Part shown: piece after piece, positions 1-10,953 of the stretch | Position numbering within the stretch: the first letter of the stretch is position 1 | Layout: each line of letters opens with the position of its first letter | Assembly (NCBI RefSeq): GCF_030445035.2 | Contig: NC_080682.1 | Span: forward strand, 33,648,770 to 33,712,769 | Source: Dasypus novemcinctus | Lineage: Eukaryota > Chordata > Mammalia > Cingulata > Dasypodidae | Direction of reading: 5' to 3' | DNA length: 64,000 nucleotides | The notes under the pieces: model-generated | The model's input: the letters and a program-made list of their open reading frames with translations, nothing else | Told to the model about the DNA's origin: nothing | Databases searched by the model: none | Position numbers and translations under genes: made by a program

Positions 1-494
1 TTCCAAATAGGGACCTTGTACACTTTAAGCATTATCAAATATTTCCTTTTAAAAATGTGCTTACATAATCTGTAACTGCAGTTTAAATTTCACTGCTATT
101 TAATGTATATTTAGGAAAGTATCTTTTCTTCATTTTCCTATATTAATCTTTTTATTTAAATTTAAGCCATATTATAAGATAGGTTTTCACCTCAAGTGAT
201 TTGCATTCTTTTCATTTGTATTTATGTTTTCTTTGTAAAATATATTTATTCTTTTCCTTAAATTATTTTTGAGGCATTAAGGTTAAATCTCTGTTTCAGG
301 ATTAAAATTTTAATGGATTCACACAAATTCATCACTGTTTACTAATTTATTCAAATCAGTAAAATTTATATTATTTTCTTCTACATTCTGAATTCATATA
401 AATTTTTAACTATAATGTAAGAAAGACTGGAATGAGTATATCAAAATATGTAATCAATAATCATTGTTATATAGTAATGGTGAAAAATAGATTA

Positions 495-1640
495 TATTTA
501 CTGATCACCAAACGAGTGCCAGACAATATTCAAAGGGACTTAGGTATGTAATTATCATATATTATCTATAAATTACTTCAGGTAGATAGTTGTAAAATCT
601 AAAATTTTATCTCAGGTAATGAAAAGCTATCCTTCTTGTTCATGAAAACACTTAAGAATCATCTTGGAATTTTCTCTGTGTTGGATACCTGACATGGAAT
701 ACAACAGCATATTTCATTGATTCTCTGTGCAGAATATAGTTGATGTGTGACTATAAACATCTCCTATTCTAACACCCTGGACCAAAGAATCATCATCTCA
801 GTCTTTACATTATTGCCACAGCCTTCTAGATTTTCTCCCTCTCTTCTGCTTTGTGCATCTAAAGTCTAATCTCAATGTAGTTGCCAGTGATACTGATATA
901 AAGTAGGATGTATTATGTCACTTCTCTTCAGAAAATGTACAAGATTTGACATAAAATTGAGTCAAAATCAAAACTTTTCCAAGAAACTACAGTTCCAACA
1001 TGATCTTGTGCCTACTCCTTACATTTATGAAATCATCCTTTATAATTGCATCTAACACAATCATTTTCGCATGACCACACTGACCTCCTCATGCCTGGGA
1101 TGTTTTTATTTTTTCTTCTCCCTGAAATTCCCTTTCTCCAGGTAACTACATAGATCTTTTCCCATTCTATTCCTCATAAGACCACGCCTCACCAACAATT
1201 TTAAATGGCAAATGCTATTTGAAATTTAAATAGGTGTTATTTAAAATGGAGCAGGTGCTATTTTAAATAGGTTCTATTTTAAATAAGTGCCACTTAAAAT
1301 GGTACTGTTTAAAATTGCACTTGCTCCATCCCTCATCAATGCTGCATTTGTTTTCTATAGCAGTTATCCCTATCTAGTACATATTTTGATTTTGCCTTTG
1401 TTTATTCTATTTCCCCTTCATTGAAATCCAATGAGCATAAGCTGTTTGCCAATAATGTTAATGTTGTATCCTCAACACCTAAATAGTGCTTTAATAAATG
1501 TATTAGAATGCCTGAATTTCACAAGTGTGCAAATTGGGGTGGATTTCATTGCTTGTTCATGGTGGGGCAACAGATTAAAGGCCAAGCTCAAATTCAGACA
1601 ATCTGACATTAGAGTTCACATTATCACCATTGTAACATGC
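495..1640 (+). repeat. MIR split by an L2 element (copy A)
   Basis: The MIR core is visible near 500-640 (gagtgccagacaatattcaaa) and its 3' part near 1555-1630 (gttcatggtggggcaac, then cagacaatctgacattagag). Between them lies L2-like sequence, about 650-1530, ending in 'tgttgtatcctcaacaccta' and 'ctttaataaatgtatta', the usual end of L2. The same arrangement is present in copies B and C, so the nesting is older than the duplication. The L2 in this copy is enlarged by a local repeat at 1190-1325. Confidence 0.7.
1190..1325. repeat. Local minisatellite-like expansion inside L2
   Basis: About six imperfect, partly palindromic copies of a roughly 20-base unit built on 'gtgctattttaaataggt' and its inverse 'atttaaaatgg'. 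Copy C at the same point (about 45680-45705) has only one such unit, 'tatttaaaatcacacctgc', so copy A gained the extra units after the duplication. Confidence 0.7.
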
Positions 1641-3837
1641 AACATTTTTTCTACAAAATTACACAACTCTTATCAGAGTTGAAAACATGTAATACATTAC
1701 TTATCATATTAAATTGTATTAACACTACAGGGATGTTTGAGAGGGGTATGCTGTTGGAAGACTTCACTAGAGCTGCTAATAAAGACAGTGTAATTTTGGA
1801 GACAGCTGCTAATTGTTCTCAAACACACATGTGTAGTTCTTTTTCAGAAAGAAAGAACACTGTAAAGGAAAGAGTGATTTATCAGGTGCTATGGTTGGAC
1901 TGGAAAGAGAACCTGTATTATTCAGATACAGCCTGGATGATGTAAAAAGAGCTTCAGAAACAGAGAAGCTCAACATAAGGGAAAATATCATCTTGGAATA
2001 TAACAAAACAGGCTGTAGCAAAGTAGGCTCTGTGGGTGTCTGTTTTCCTTGAGGTAATCCTGGGACCCAGGTTTCTTTTATGTTGTTGCTCTGCTATCTC
2101 CCAAAATAGTGTTCTTTTCTGCATGGTTGAAGAGGTTTCACATAGCTTTCTGTCCACATTCCAGTCTAAGGGAAAGGGAATATTTTCATATTTGGAAAAC
2201 AATTTCAGATTTTTGGATGATTTCTAAGGAAAAATTCAATTTCTTTAAAAGACATAGTACTAAACAAGCCACACATTTCTTCTGATGTTAGCATTTAAGG
2301 AATTGTACATTTCTTCTTTTGTATCAAATTTAACAACTAAAAGGTGTTTATAACACTTTCTTACTGTCTTTATAGCAATTTTGGGTGGCTATAGTAATAT
2401 CTTTGCTTTAATCCCTTATGTTTGTAATTTTTGTTTTCTCTACTTTTGTGGTTTCCCTAATGATTAATATGAACATGTTTAGTTTATTGTAACTTCTCTG
2501 AAATAATATACCACAGAACTTATAACATTCCACCTGTAAAGTAGTAGAAATTCAATTCTTCTTTCCCATTTTGGAATTTTTGCCATAAATTGTACTTTTC
2601 TATATGGTTTAAACCTTACAATTAACTGAGTTTTACTTTAGGCAATTATCTTTCAAGCAGTTAGAATATTAAAAATCTAATATTTTATATATTTGCCTTC
2701 ATTTTTACATTTTCAATTTCGTTTTTTGTCTATGTTTCAACTCAGGTGTCCCTATGTTATCATGTTTCTGTCTGGATAATTTTTCAAACACAAGTCTATT
2801 GGCACAAAATTATTTCTCTCTGTGCATGTGTGCTAATTTTATGAAAAAGTATTTAATTTGTTTTTATACAGGAAATTTATTTTCAATAGGTATTGAATGA
2901 GTTATCTTTCAGTACTTTACATATATATGGCTTGTAACAGTATTGATGGCAAGCCTCTTATAATAATTTTTTTCCTACTTCACATGACCTATTTTCCTCT
3001 GCCTTCATAAATGAATACTTGTCTTTGGTTTTAGATAGTGGTCTGATGAATCTAGATGTTTTATAGTTGGCTGCTTTTTGCATTTATCCTTCCTGGGTGT
3101 TTGCTAGTATTTACGGCCCAGTGTTTTGCTGTCTTTCCTTATTTTTGAAATAGTTTTGGCCATTATCTTCCTCAATATTTCCTCATTTCCATTGCCCCTC
3201 CATTCTTTTTGTTGAAGTCTAGCTGTATATTTATTGAACTTTTAAAATTGTTCCATGTACCTTGAAAATTTTTTCCTAAATCATTTAGTTCTTTTTTTTT
3301 TCTTTTTTAACTTTCTTTCAGTTTGATTAGCTCTGATGCAGATTGGTTTATCTGCATGTTCACTCATTAATCTTATCAGCTGTCCTTGCTCTACTGTTAA
3401 ACTTGTTTAAGAAATATTTTGTTTCTGATATTGCATTTGTGTGCTTTAAAAAATATATTTCTAGCATTTCATTGGAACTATCTTGCAGTGTTTTCTCCTG
3501 ATGAAATTTCTCATGTAGTTTATCCTTTCCACTAGAACTTTTAAGCAACTAATTGTCTTGCTCTTTAGCCAAAGACTAAAAACACTTGTGACTTTATAAT
3601 TTAATGCAGTGAGTAAGAACATATGCCCTGAGAAAATATGCATTTTCTAAGTTAAAGGATATTAGATAGAACCCATGATAGGATTTAGGCTTTGTGGCTT
3701 TGTCTGGATAATTAAGGGGAGGGTATAGGGACTCAAAAATCTGTCCATTGGATGCTTTCAGAAAGAAGCAATTCTCTGATTACATATCTCAATAAATCTT
3801 ATCTATTGTTAGAGAAGTCTAAAATAAGAATGGAGCA

Positions 3838-4345
3838 ACTTGGGACTCTCAGGAGATAACTTTCAGGCACTCTGCAGCTCTAGGCCTAGTTGAAATTTCA
3901 AGTACACAGACTCATAAGCATAATCATCAGTTAGCCATGGAAGAAATTATATCACTGATGTGGAGACAATGGCCACAGGAGTTGCTGTTGGCAGGGAGAG
4001 GGAAAAAGAGGTGTGATACAGGGAATTTTGGGGACTTGAAGTTGTCCTCAATGATATTTCAGGAACAGATGCAGGGCATTATATTTCTGGCCATAAACCA
4101 CTGAATGGACTGGGAGAGAGTATAAACTACAATGTAAACTATAATCCATGCTGTGTAGCAATGCTCCAAAATGTACTCATTAAAGGCAATGAATGTATCA
4201 CACTAATGAAAGAAGTTGTGAATGTGAGGGGGGGGTTGTTAAGGAGTGGGGTATATGGGAACCTCTTATATTTTTTAAGGTAACATTTTGTGTGATCTAT
4301 GTATCTTTACAATATAATAATAATAATAAGCAAATGAATAAAACT
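3838..4345 (+). mobile_element. 5'-truncated L1-type 3' end
   Basis: The insertion ends in 'tgtgatctatgtatcttt' (about 4290-4309) and an A/T-rich tail. The same 3' module recurs at 40744-41160 and in inverted form at about 5905-6365, and in variant form at 19036-19450 and 29084-29345. Copy C lacks it: 'gtaagaataatgatgtagtc' at about 46732 runs straight into the sequence that resumes here near 4345. It is therefore a retrotransposon 3' UTR that arrived after the duplication. Assignment to L1 rather than a related LINE is from memory of xenarthran repeats. Confidence 0.7.
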
Positions 4346-4876
4346 ATAGTTAGCAAAATAATAGCAGCAAGAGAGAAAGCTTTTGGTGTTTTTGAGGTGC
4401 ACAGTGAGCTTTACTGAAAATCTCCCAGGCTGCCCCCAGACTTTTTCAGTTACATTGTTAGAGTCTTGCAGCAAATGTATTGAGAGTAAATGCAAACCCC
4501 TTGAGCCTGGATTTCTCTTCTTTTTTCCAACTGACACTCTAGCCTACACTTGACTCTAAAAGTTCTTTAGTTCTTCTCTTTGTACTTGCTTCTGCTATGG
4601 TGACCTCTTTCTTCCACCCTCTGATAAGTCTGAAATAATTCATTTGTTACACGTATTTGAGGGTCTTGTCCTTCCTGGAAATTCAAATTACTTGGATGTT
4701 TCCAAGTTCAACTTTCTGCAGGGCTCATAAAATGCTTTGCATCTGTTTTAGTTTATTTGCCTTTTTAAAAATTGTTAGAGTTGGAATTGTATTTTTTTAA
4801 TAGATTTCTGCAGCCTAATGTTATAGACCAGCGATATTGACCAGACTCAGACTTTGAATAAAGTTCCAATTGAGAG

Positions 4877-4883
4877 CTTTATT
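4877..4883 (-). terminator. Polyadenylation signal of the solo LTR
   Basis: AATAAAG on the minus strand, placed about 80 bp downstream of the LTR TATA box, near the R/U5 part of the LTR. Confidence 0.5.
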
Positions 4884-4953
4884 TGCCATGCGGCGACTGC
4901 CTCATCCTATGCTAGAGGAGAGAGAGCAGTCCTGAGTCTAAGGGAAGAGGTGT

Positions 4954-4960
4954 TTTTATA
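4954..4960 (-). promoter_or_regulatory. TATA box of the solo LTR
   Basis: TATAAAA on the minus strand inside the LTR, with the AATAAAG polyadenylation signal about 70 bp downstream, as expected for a U3/R layout. Activity cannot be judged from sequence. Confidence 0.5.
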
Positions 4961-5659
4961 GCCTTTCAGGAGGGGGGCGGTTTACTAGTAAGTGAGCAAG
5001 CAAGCAGGCACTGAAGCGGAACACTGCCCGTTAGCTGGTTAGCTGAAGATAACGTATCTATTTTTTTTTCTTTTTTAAAAGCCCCTTCCTGTGAACAGTC
5101 CCATGTTATTTATTGGCCCTTTTCTTGGGAGTGGCCCTAAGTTATTTATTGGCACTCTTCTTGGGAACAGTCCTAAGTTATTTATTTACCTGAAGGCATT
5201 TGCAATTCCTATTTCCTAATGTAGTTCTATTCCTATTTTTACAATGTGGCCTTACCCTTACACTAAGTAGAAGTAGAAGTTCTTATGTCCTTTTAATTTT
5301 TTTCCACTGTGATTGCTTCATATATCTCCTTTCTGGGTAACTCCACACTTGTTTGAAGAATATCTATCTGGGCTTCTATTTCTGTAACTTGAAAATGAAA
5401 TGGAATCTCAGATTCATTATAGGTAAAACTGGTCTCATCCACTCTACTTTCTGAAATGGTCTTCTATATTCTCTTCCTCCATTTAATTCTCCCCATTTTA
5501 TCCTCCTTCTCTTTCTTCTCCTTCTCCTCCAACTTTTTCTGTTTCTATTTCTATTTTTAACACCTGCATGCTATAGTTCATGAATGACAAAAACCTGTAA
5601 ATTTTAGGTGTATTAACCAAGAGAATGGTTTGTCAAGTCTAGTGAAATCAGCTTTTCCC

Positions 5660-5769
5660 TACTTACTTATTATTATTATTTTTTTTTTATTAAGGTGGTA
5701 CCAGGGGATGAACCCAGGACCTTATACATGGGAAACAGGTGCTCAGTCACTGAGCTACATCTGCTCCCC
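5660..5769 (-). mobile_element. tRNA-derived SINE monomer
   Basis: Read on the minus strand this is a tRNA-like body with an A-box-like 'tagctcagtgactgagcac', a B-box-like 'ggtcctgggttcatcc' and an A-rich tail (poly-T with TTA repeats on the plus strand, about 5667-5690). The same body occurs at 5776-5875 and 28990-29083 and as dimers at 34077-34308 and 37361-37525. It is a retroposed tRNA-like unit, not a functional tRNA gene: there is no clean cloverleaf. Confidence 0.65.
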
Positions 5770-5775
5770 CAAAAC

Positions 5776-5875
5776 AGTTGCTTTTTAAAATTTGTTTTTA
5801 AGAGATACAAGGGATTAAACCTGGGACCTCAAATGCAGGAAGCAGGCTCTCAACCACTGTTCTGCTTCTGCTCCC
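5776..5875 (-). mobile_element. Second tRNA-derived SINE monomer, more diverged
   Basis: Same family and orientation as the unit just left of it. The plus strand shows 'gggattaaacctgggacctc' and 'ctcaaccactgttctgcttc', the complement of a degenerate B and A box. Confidence 0.6.
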
Positions 5876-5904
5876 CATCTTATTTTTTTGAAATATTTTT
5901 TATC

Positions 5905-6365
5905 TAATTGCTTTTTTTTAAAGGTACATAGATCACAAAAAATATTACATTAAAAAATTAAGAAGTTCCTATATACCCCACCCCCCACCCCATCCCACTC
6001 CACATCAACAACCTCTTTCATCATTGTGGCACATTGATTGCATTTGGTGAATTACATTGCATTTGGAGCACTGCTGCACCACATGGAATATAGTGTACAT
6101 TGGAGTTTACAATCTCTCCTAGTACATTTAGTGGGTTATGGGAGGATAAATAATGTCCAGCAACTCTACCTGCAATATCATTTAGGCCAACTCCAAGTCC
6201 CAAAAATGTCCTCACATCACATCTCTTCTTCCCTCTCCCTGTCCTCAGCAACTATCATGACCACTGTCTTCACATCAATGACACAATTTCTTCAATTGCT
6301 ATACCTGCAACTGTTCTATAGTAGAATACCAGTAAATCCACTCTAATCTGTATTTTATTCTCCCA
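5905..6365 (-). mobile_element. L1-type 3' end module, inverted
   Basis: Begins on the plus strand with poly-T and 'aaaggtacatagatcaca', the complement of the GTGATCTATGTATCTTT terminus. It continues as the inverse of the module at 3950-4309 and 40780-41100 ('tatataccccac', 'cattgtggcacattgattgc', 'gcactgctgcaccacatgg'). Short reading frames here are by-products of the repeat. Confidence 0.75.
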
Positions 6366-6369
6366 TTCT

Positions 6370-6440
6370 GTGATCCCTGGGGTGGTTTTCTTAAAGGAGG
6401 AACCAAGGATTTATCCAGACAGAACCTTGTATATGGGAAA
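6370..6440 (-). mobile_element. Possible fragment of the tRNA-derived SINE
   Basis: Plus-strand 'aaaggaggaaccaaggattt' and 'accttgtatatgggaaac' resemble the 5664-5770 SINE with part of the body missing. Divergence makes this a weak call. Confidence 0.35.
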
Positions 6441-6699
6441 CATCTATACTTACTTAAAAAAACATTTTGTTCATATTTCTGCTATTCAGTTAATGAAGAC
6501 CTTTATTACTTCATATAGTATGTTCAGAAGACACGATAATCAGCAAAGTGAAAATATCATTTTTTCCCCTTTCATTTATATATTAAAGTGCTTAGAAGTA
6601 GTAACTCTGCAGTCAGGGAAGTTATTGTTTGTGTGTGTGTGTTTTTTTTCATATTTCTATGCATTTATTTGTGGCTCTTTTCTTACTTGTGATTTACTA
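6441..6699. other. No recognised feature
   Basis: AT-rich sequence with a short (TG)n run near 6629-6642 and poly-T. Nothing coding is recognised. Confidence 0.5.
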
Positions 6700-6898
6700 T
6701 TTTTTTTAAATAAAATTTTATTGAAGTTTATCATTCACACATGAAGATACAAAAACAGTAAATATTTATTAATTTAAATTTACAATGCAAACATGCATAT
6801 CATCATGTAAAGCTTTGATACATCTCACAGCCAACACTGCATTGATGTGAAATATTTTTTACAAATTATGAAAGGGCATCATCAAATTATACCTACTA

Positions 6899-7318
6899 GG
6901 GAAGCAAATTTGGCTTAATGGATAGAGCATTTGCCTACCACATGGGAAATCCAAGGTCAAATCCAAAGTCTTCTGACCCATTTGATGAGCTGGCTCACAT
7001 GCTGTGCTGACGCACACAAGGAATGCCGTGCCATGCAGGGGTGTCCCCCATGTAGGGGATCCCCACATGCAAGGAGTGTACTCCATAAGGAGAGCTGCCC
7101 TGCATGAAAAAAGTGCAGCCTGCCCAGGTATGGCACCACACACACAGAGCTTATGCAGCAAGATAATGCAACAAAAAAAAGACACAGATTCCCAGTGCTG
7201 CTGACAAGAATACAAGTGGACACAGAAGAACACACAAAGAATGGACACAGAGAGCAGACAACTGGGGGGGAGTGTGGGCAGAGAAGGGGAGAGAAATAAA
7301 AAAACAATCTTAAAAAAA
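6899..7318 (+). mobile_element. DAS-SINE (tRNA-Ala-derived SINE)
   Basis: Starts 'gggaagcaaatttggcttaa' with a tRNA-like A box and a degenerate B box, continues with the family body ('gtgctgacgcacacaaggaa', 'ggtgtcccccatgtagggga') and ends in an A-rich tail. It is flanked by a perfect 15-bp target duplication AAATTATACCTACTA at 6884-6898 and 7319-7333, inside the 3' UTR of the minus-strand L1. The family is characteristic of the armadillo genus Dasypus, an identification made from memory. Confidence 0.9.
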
Positions 7319-9699
7319 AAATTATACCTACTAACAATTGCCCATGCCTTAATTTTGGTTTATTTTCCTCCAAGTCAGATGATTATTAGCACCTTCCACC
7401 ACTGCATTCCCTGTGTAATGGAGTCCCATGCCTTGCACAATCCATTCAGAGTGTATACAGAGTGGATCTCATATTTAAGACAGAATTGTGCTGTTATTAC
7501 CTCTGTCAATTTTTAAACATTTTCATTACCTCAAAAGGAAAAATTGCTGTCCTTTAGAACTGAAATAATATCTTCTTGCCAGTGCTGCAAAATATTGCAA
7601 CATTAATGTTTTCTCTCATCCATAAGATACATTAATTGAATTTTCTCAAGTATCATCATATTCTTAGCACTTCGTAAAAGAAGAGCATTGTTATATTTAT
7701 ATTATTAACCATAATCTTCATCTACCACCTAAAGACTATGCTATACATTCCCTAATTTCTTCTCTATTTTCCTTTCAATTGATATTTGCATTTATAGACT
7801 ACCCTTTTGGCCATAATCACATTTATAAATCAGCAGTATAAGTTTTACTCACTATAATGTGTTAATATCAACTCTGATCATTTCTACACTTTTCCAATTA
7901 ACCTTATTAATAGAGTTACATACATTAAGCATCAACTCCCCTTCTCAGCCAACCTTCTATTTCCTAGTAACCTATATTCTACATTTTATCTCTGTGACTT
8001 TACTCATTGCATTTAGTTCATATAAGTGAAGCCATACAATATATTTTTTGTCTGGCTATTTTGCTCAACATAGTATCCTCTAGGTTCTTCCATGTTGTCA
8101 CATGCTTACCAATATCATTTCTTTTTATAGGTTAATAGAATTCCATTGTATGTATCTAATACACATTGTTTATTTGTTCAACAATTAATGGAAACTTGGG
8201 CTAGTTCTATATTTTAGCAATTGTGAATAATGCTGCTGTGTACTTCAGTGCGCAAATATCAGTTCAGTTCACATAATTACATTCAGTTTTTCTGTGTATA
8301 TTCCTAGTAATATTACTGGATCATACTGCAGTTCTATATTCAGTCTTGTGAGGTTTGTCAAACTGTCTTTTCAAGAGTTTGCACCGATCTACATTCCCAC
8401 CAACAGTGAAGTAATGTTCCTACATCTCCACATCCTTCCCAGCACTTGTAGATTCTGGGTTTAGTTTTTGCTTGCTTGTTTGTTTGTTTTTTAAATAATG
8501 GTCATTCTATAAGGAGTTAAATGGTATGCCATTATAGTTTTGATCTGAGTTTCCCTAATAGCTAGTGATGTTGAACATTTTTTCATAAGCTCTTGTATTT
8601 CCTCTTTGCAGAAATGTCCATTCAAGTCGTTCACCCAATTTTTAATTTAATTGGGCTACTTGTTATTTTATCATTGTGCTATAAGATCTCTATATAATAT
8701 GGATATCAAACCCTAATCAGATATATGGTTTCCAGATATTTTCTCACATTGAGTAGGCTGCCTTTTTTTATTTCCTAACAAAATCTTTTGAAGAACAAAA
8801 GTATTTAATTTGAAGAAGGTTCCATTTATCTATTTTTTTCCTTTCTTTGCTCATGCTTTGGGTTAAAGTAGAAGAAACTGCCACCTACCAGAGGATCTTG
8901 AAGATGTTTTCCTACAGTTTCTTCTAGGAGTTTTATGGTTGTTACTTTTTATTTTTAGGTCCTTCATCTATTTTTGAGTTAATTTCTGTATAAGGTGGGA
9001 GATAGGGGATCCTTTTCTTTCTTTTGTATATGGATATCCAGATCTCTAAGCAACATTTTATGAATGTTGTTCAGGTTAAGTTGGGTGGCTTTGACCGCCT
9101 TCTCAAAAATCACTTAACTGTAGAGGTGAGGATCATTTTTTATTTCTCAATTCAGTTTCATTGCTCAATATGTCTATCCTTATGCCAGTACCATGCTATT
9201 TTTAAAATTGAAATGAAGTAATACGCTTTAAATTCAGGAAAAGAGTCCTGCAGATTCATTTTTCTTTTTCTTTTCTTTCTTTTGTATTTGGGGTCACTTA
9301 ACTTTACAAATAAAATTGATAATTGGCTTTTCAGTTTCTGCAAATATACGTTGTGATTTTTATTGGGATTGCTTTGTATCTATAAATTAGCTTGCGTAAA
9401 ATTGATGTCTTAAGAATCTTTAGTCTTCCAGTCATTTATTTCCATTTATTTAAGTCTTCTTTGATTTCTTTTAGCAATGTTTTATAGTATTTTAAATACA
9501 CATCCTTTATGTTTTTGATTTATTACTAAATATTTGATTATTTTAGTTCCTATAATAAATGGAATTTGTTTCTGATTTTCTACACAAATTGCTCATCAGA
9601 AGTATATAAAAATCTACTGATTTTTGCATCTTAATTTTGTATCCCACCACTTTGCTGAAATCATTTATTAATTCTAGTAACTTCATTGTGGATTTTTAA

Positions 9700-10470
9700 G
9701 ATTTTCTGGATATAAGATCATATCATCAGTGAATAGTGAAAGTTTTACTTCTTCTTTTCTTATTTGGGAATATTTCTATATTTATCTAGCCTAATTGATC
9801 TTGCTAGAAGTTCTAGCACAATATTGAATAACAACGGTCACAGTTGGCATCCTTGTCTTATTCATCATCTCAGTGGGAAAGCTTTCACTTTGTCTCCATT
9901 GAGTACGAAGCTAGCTGTGGGTTTTCCATATATGCACTTTACCATGCTGAACAAACTTCCTTCTATTCCTATTTTTCAGAGTGTTTTTAACAAGAAAGGA
10001 TTCTGCATTTTGTCAAATGCCTTTTCTGCATCAATCAGGAGGATCATGTGATTTTTCTTCTTTAATTTATCAATATGGTTTATTACATGAATTGATTTTC
10101 TTGCATCAAACCACTCTTGGATAAAATTCACTTGATTGTGGTATATAATTCTTTAATGTGCTTTTGGGTTTGATTTGTAAGTATTTTTCTGAGGAATTTA
10201 TATCTTTATTCATTAGAGATATTCTTCTGTAATTTTCTATTTTCATAGTTTCTTTATTTGGTTTCGATATTAGAGTGATTTTGGCTTCATAGAATGAATT
10301 TGGTAGCATTCTTTCCTGTTCAATTTTTTGGAAGAGTTTGAACAAGATTGAGAGTGAATTGTCTTTGACTGACTGGTAAAATTCACTTGTGAAGCCATAT
10401 GGTCCTGGACTTTTCATCTTTGGGAGGTTTTAGATGACTTTCAATCTCTTTACATGTGATTGGTTTTTTG
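9700..10470 (-). pseudogene. L1 ORF2 reverse transcriptase remnant
   Basis: Minus-strand reading gives the palm motifs of LINE-1 reverse transcriptase. An open stretch at 10106-10417 includes LISKPNKETMKIENYRRISL (the usual region before the catalytic motif) and GPYGFTSEFY. Further on, near 9715-9745, the minus strand reads LFTDDMILY, the F/Y-x-D-D catalytic motif with both aspartates present. Stops and frameshifts separate the pieces, so no active enzyme is encoded. It belongs to the L1 at 6700-14376. Confidence 0.85.
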
Positions 10471-10953
10471 AGGTCTTCCAATTCTTCTAGGTTGTTCATG
10501 TGTTCCTAGGAATTTGTCTATTTCATCTTCCTTCTCTAGTTTGGGTTTATAGTTCTGCATAATATCCTCTCATGATCTCTTTTATTTCTGTGGGGTCCAT
10601 GGTAATATCCTCTCACTCATTTCTGATTTTATTATTTGCATCTTCTCTCTTTTTTTCTTACTCTGTCTAGCTAAGGGTTTGTGAATTTTGTTGTTCTTCT
10701 CCAAAAAAGAAAAAAACAACAACAGATTTTGGTTGTGTTGATTCTCTTTTTTTGTTGTTCTCAATTCCTTTTATTTCTACTCTGATCTTTTTGTTTTTAC
10801 CCTCAGCTTGATGTGGGATTAATTTTATGTTCTTTTTCTAGTTCCTCAAGGTATGCAATTAGCTCCTTGATTTTAGCTCTGTCTTTTTTTAATGTAAGCA
10901 ATGAAACCTATACATTTCCTTGTCAGCATTGACTTTGCTGTGTGTCATAATTT

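Larger units (their letters stand above)
4819..5262 (-). mobile_element. Solo endogenous retrovirus LTR, 444 bp
   Basis: On the minus strand the element starts TGTAAGGGTAAGGCC and ends CTATAACA, the TG...CA ends of an LTR. It is flanked by a perfect 4-bp duplication, CTAA (4815-4818 and 5263-5266). The paralogous empty site in copy C reads 'gcatcctaagtagaagtag' near 47218, giving both boundaries. On the minus strand a TATAAAA box (4954-4960) lies about 70 bp upstream of an AATAAAG signal (4877-4883). A 4-bp duplication favours a class I (gammaretrovirus-like) family, an inference. No internal region or second LTR is seen, so it is a solo LTR. Confidence 0.85.
1..5620 (+). repeat. Segmental duplication, copy A
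   Basis: The stretch is diverged but collinear with copy B (about 21120-25060) and copy C (about 44120-47360). Anchors seen by eye are the 'gtatatttaggaaagtat' tract near 105, the MIR core near 505, the L2 end near 1475, 'gatgaaatttctcatgta' near 3500 and 'ctaagtagaagtagaa' at 5263. Copy C lacks the material equivalent to about 2000-3490, and copy B fades after the equivalent of about 3000. The left edge is cut by the window. No exon is recognised. Three-fold repetition beside an olfactory receptor remnant suggests part of an olfactory receptor cluster repeat unit; that last step is inference. Confidence 0.75.

Noticed and set aside
5696..5769. Possible tRNA gene
   Set aside because: A and B boxes are degenerate, the cloverleaf does not close, and poly-A tail remnants show a retroposed SINE.
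6957..7373. Overlapping frames of 129 and 138 codons on the minus strand
   Set aside because: They are antisense readings of the DAS-SINE, and equivalent frames occur at 16909-17439 in the second SINE.
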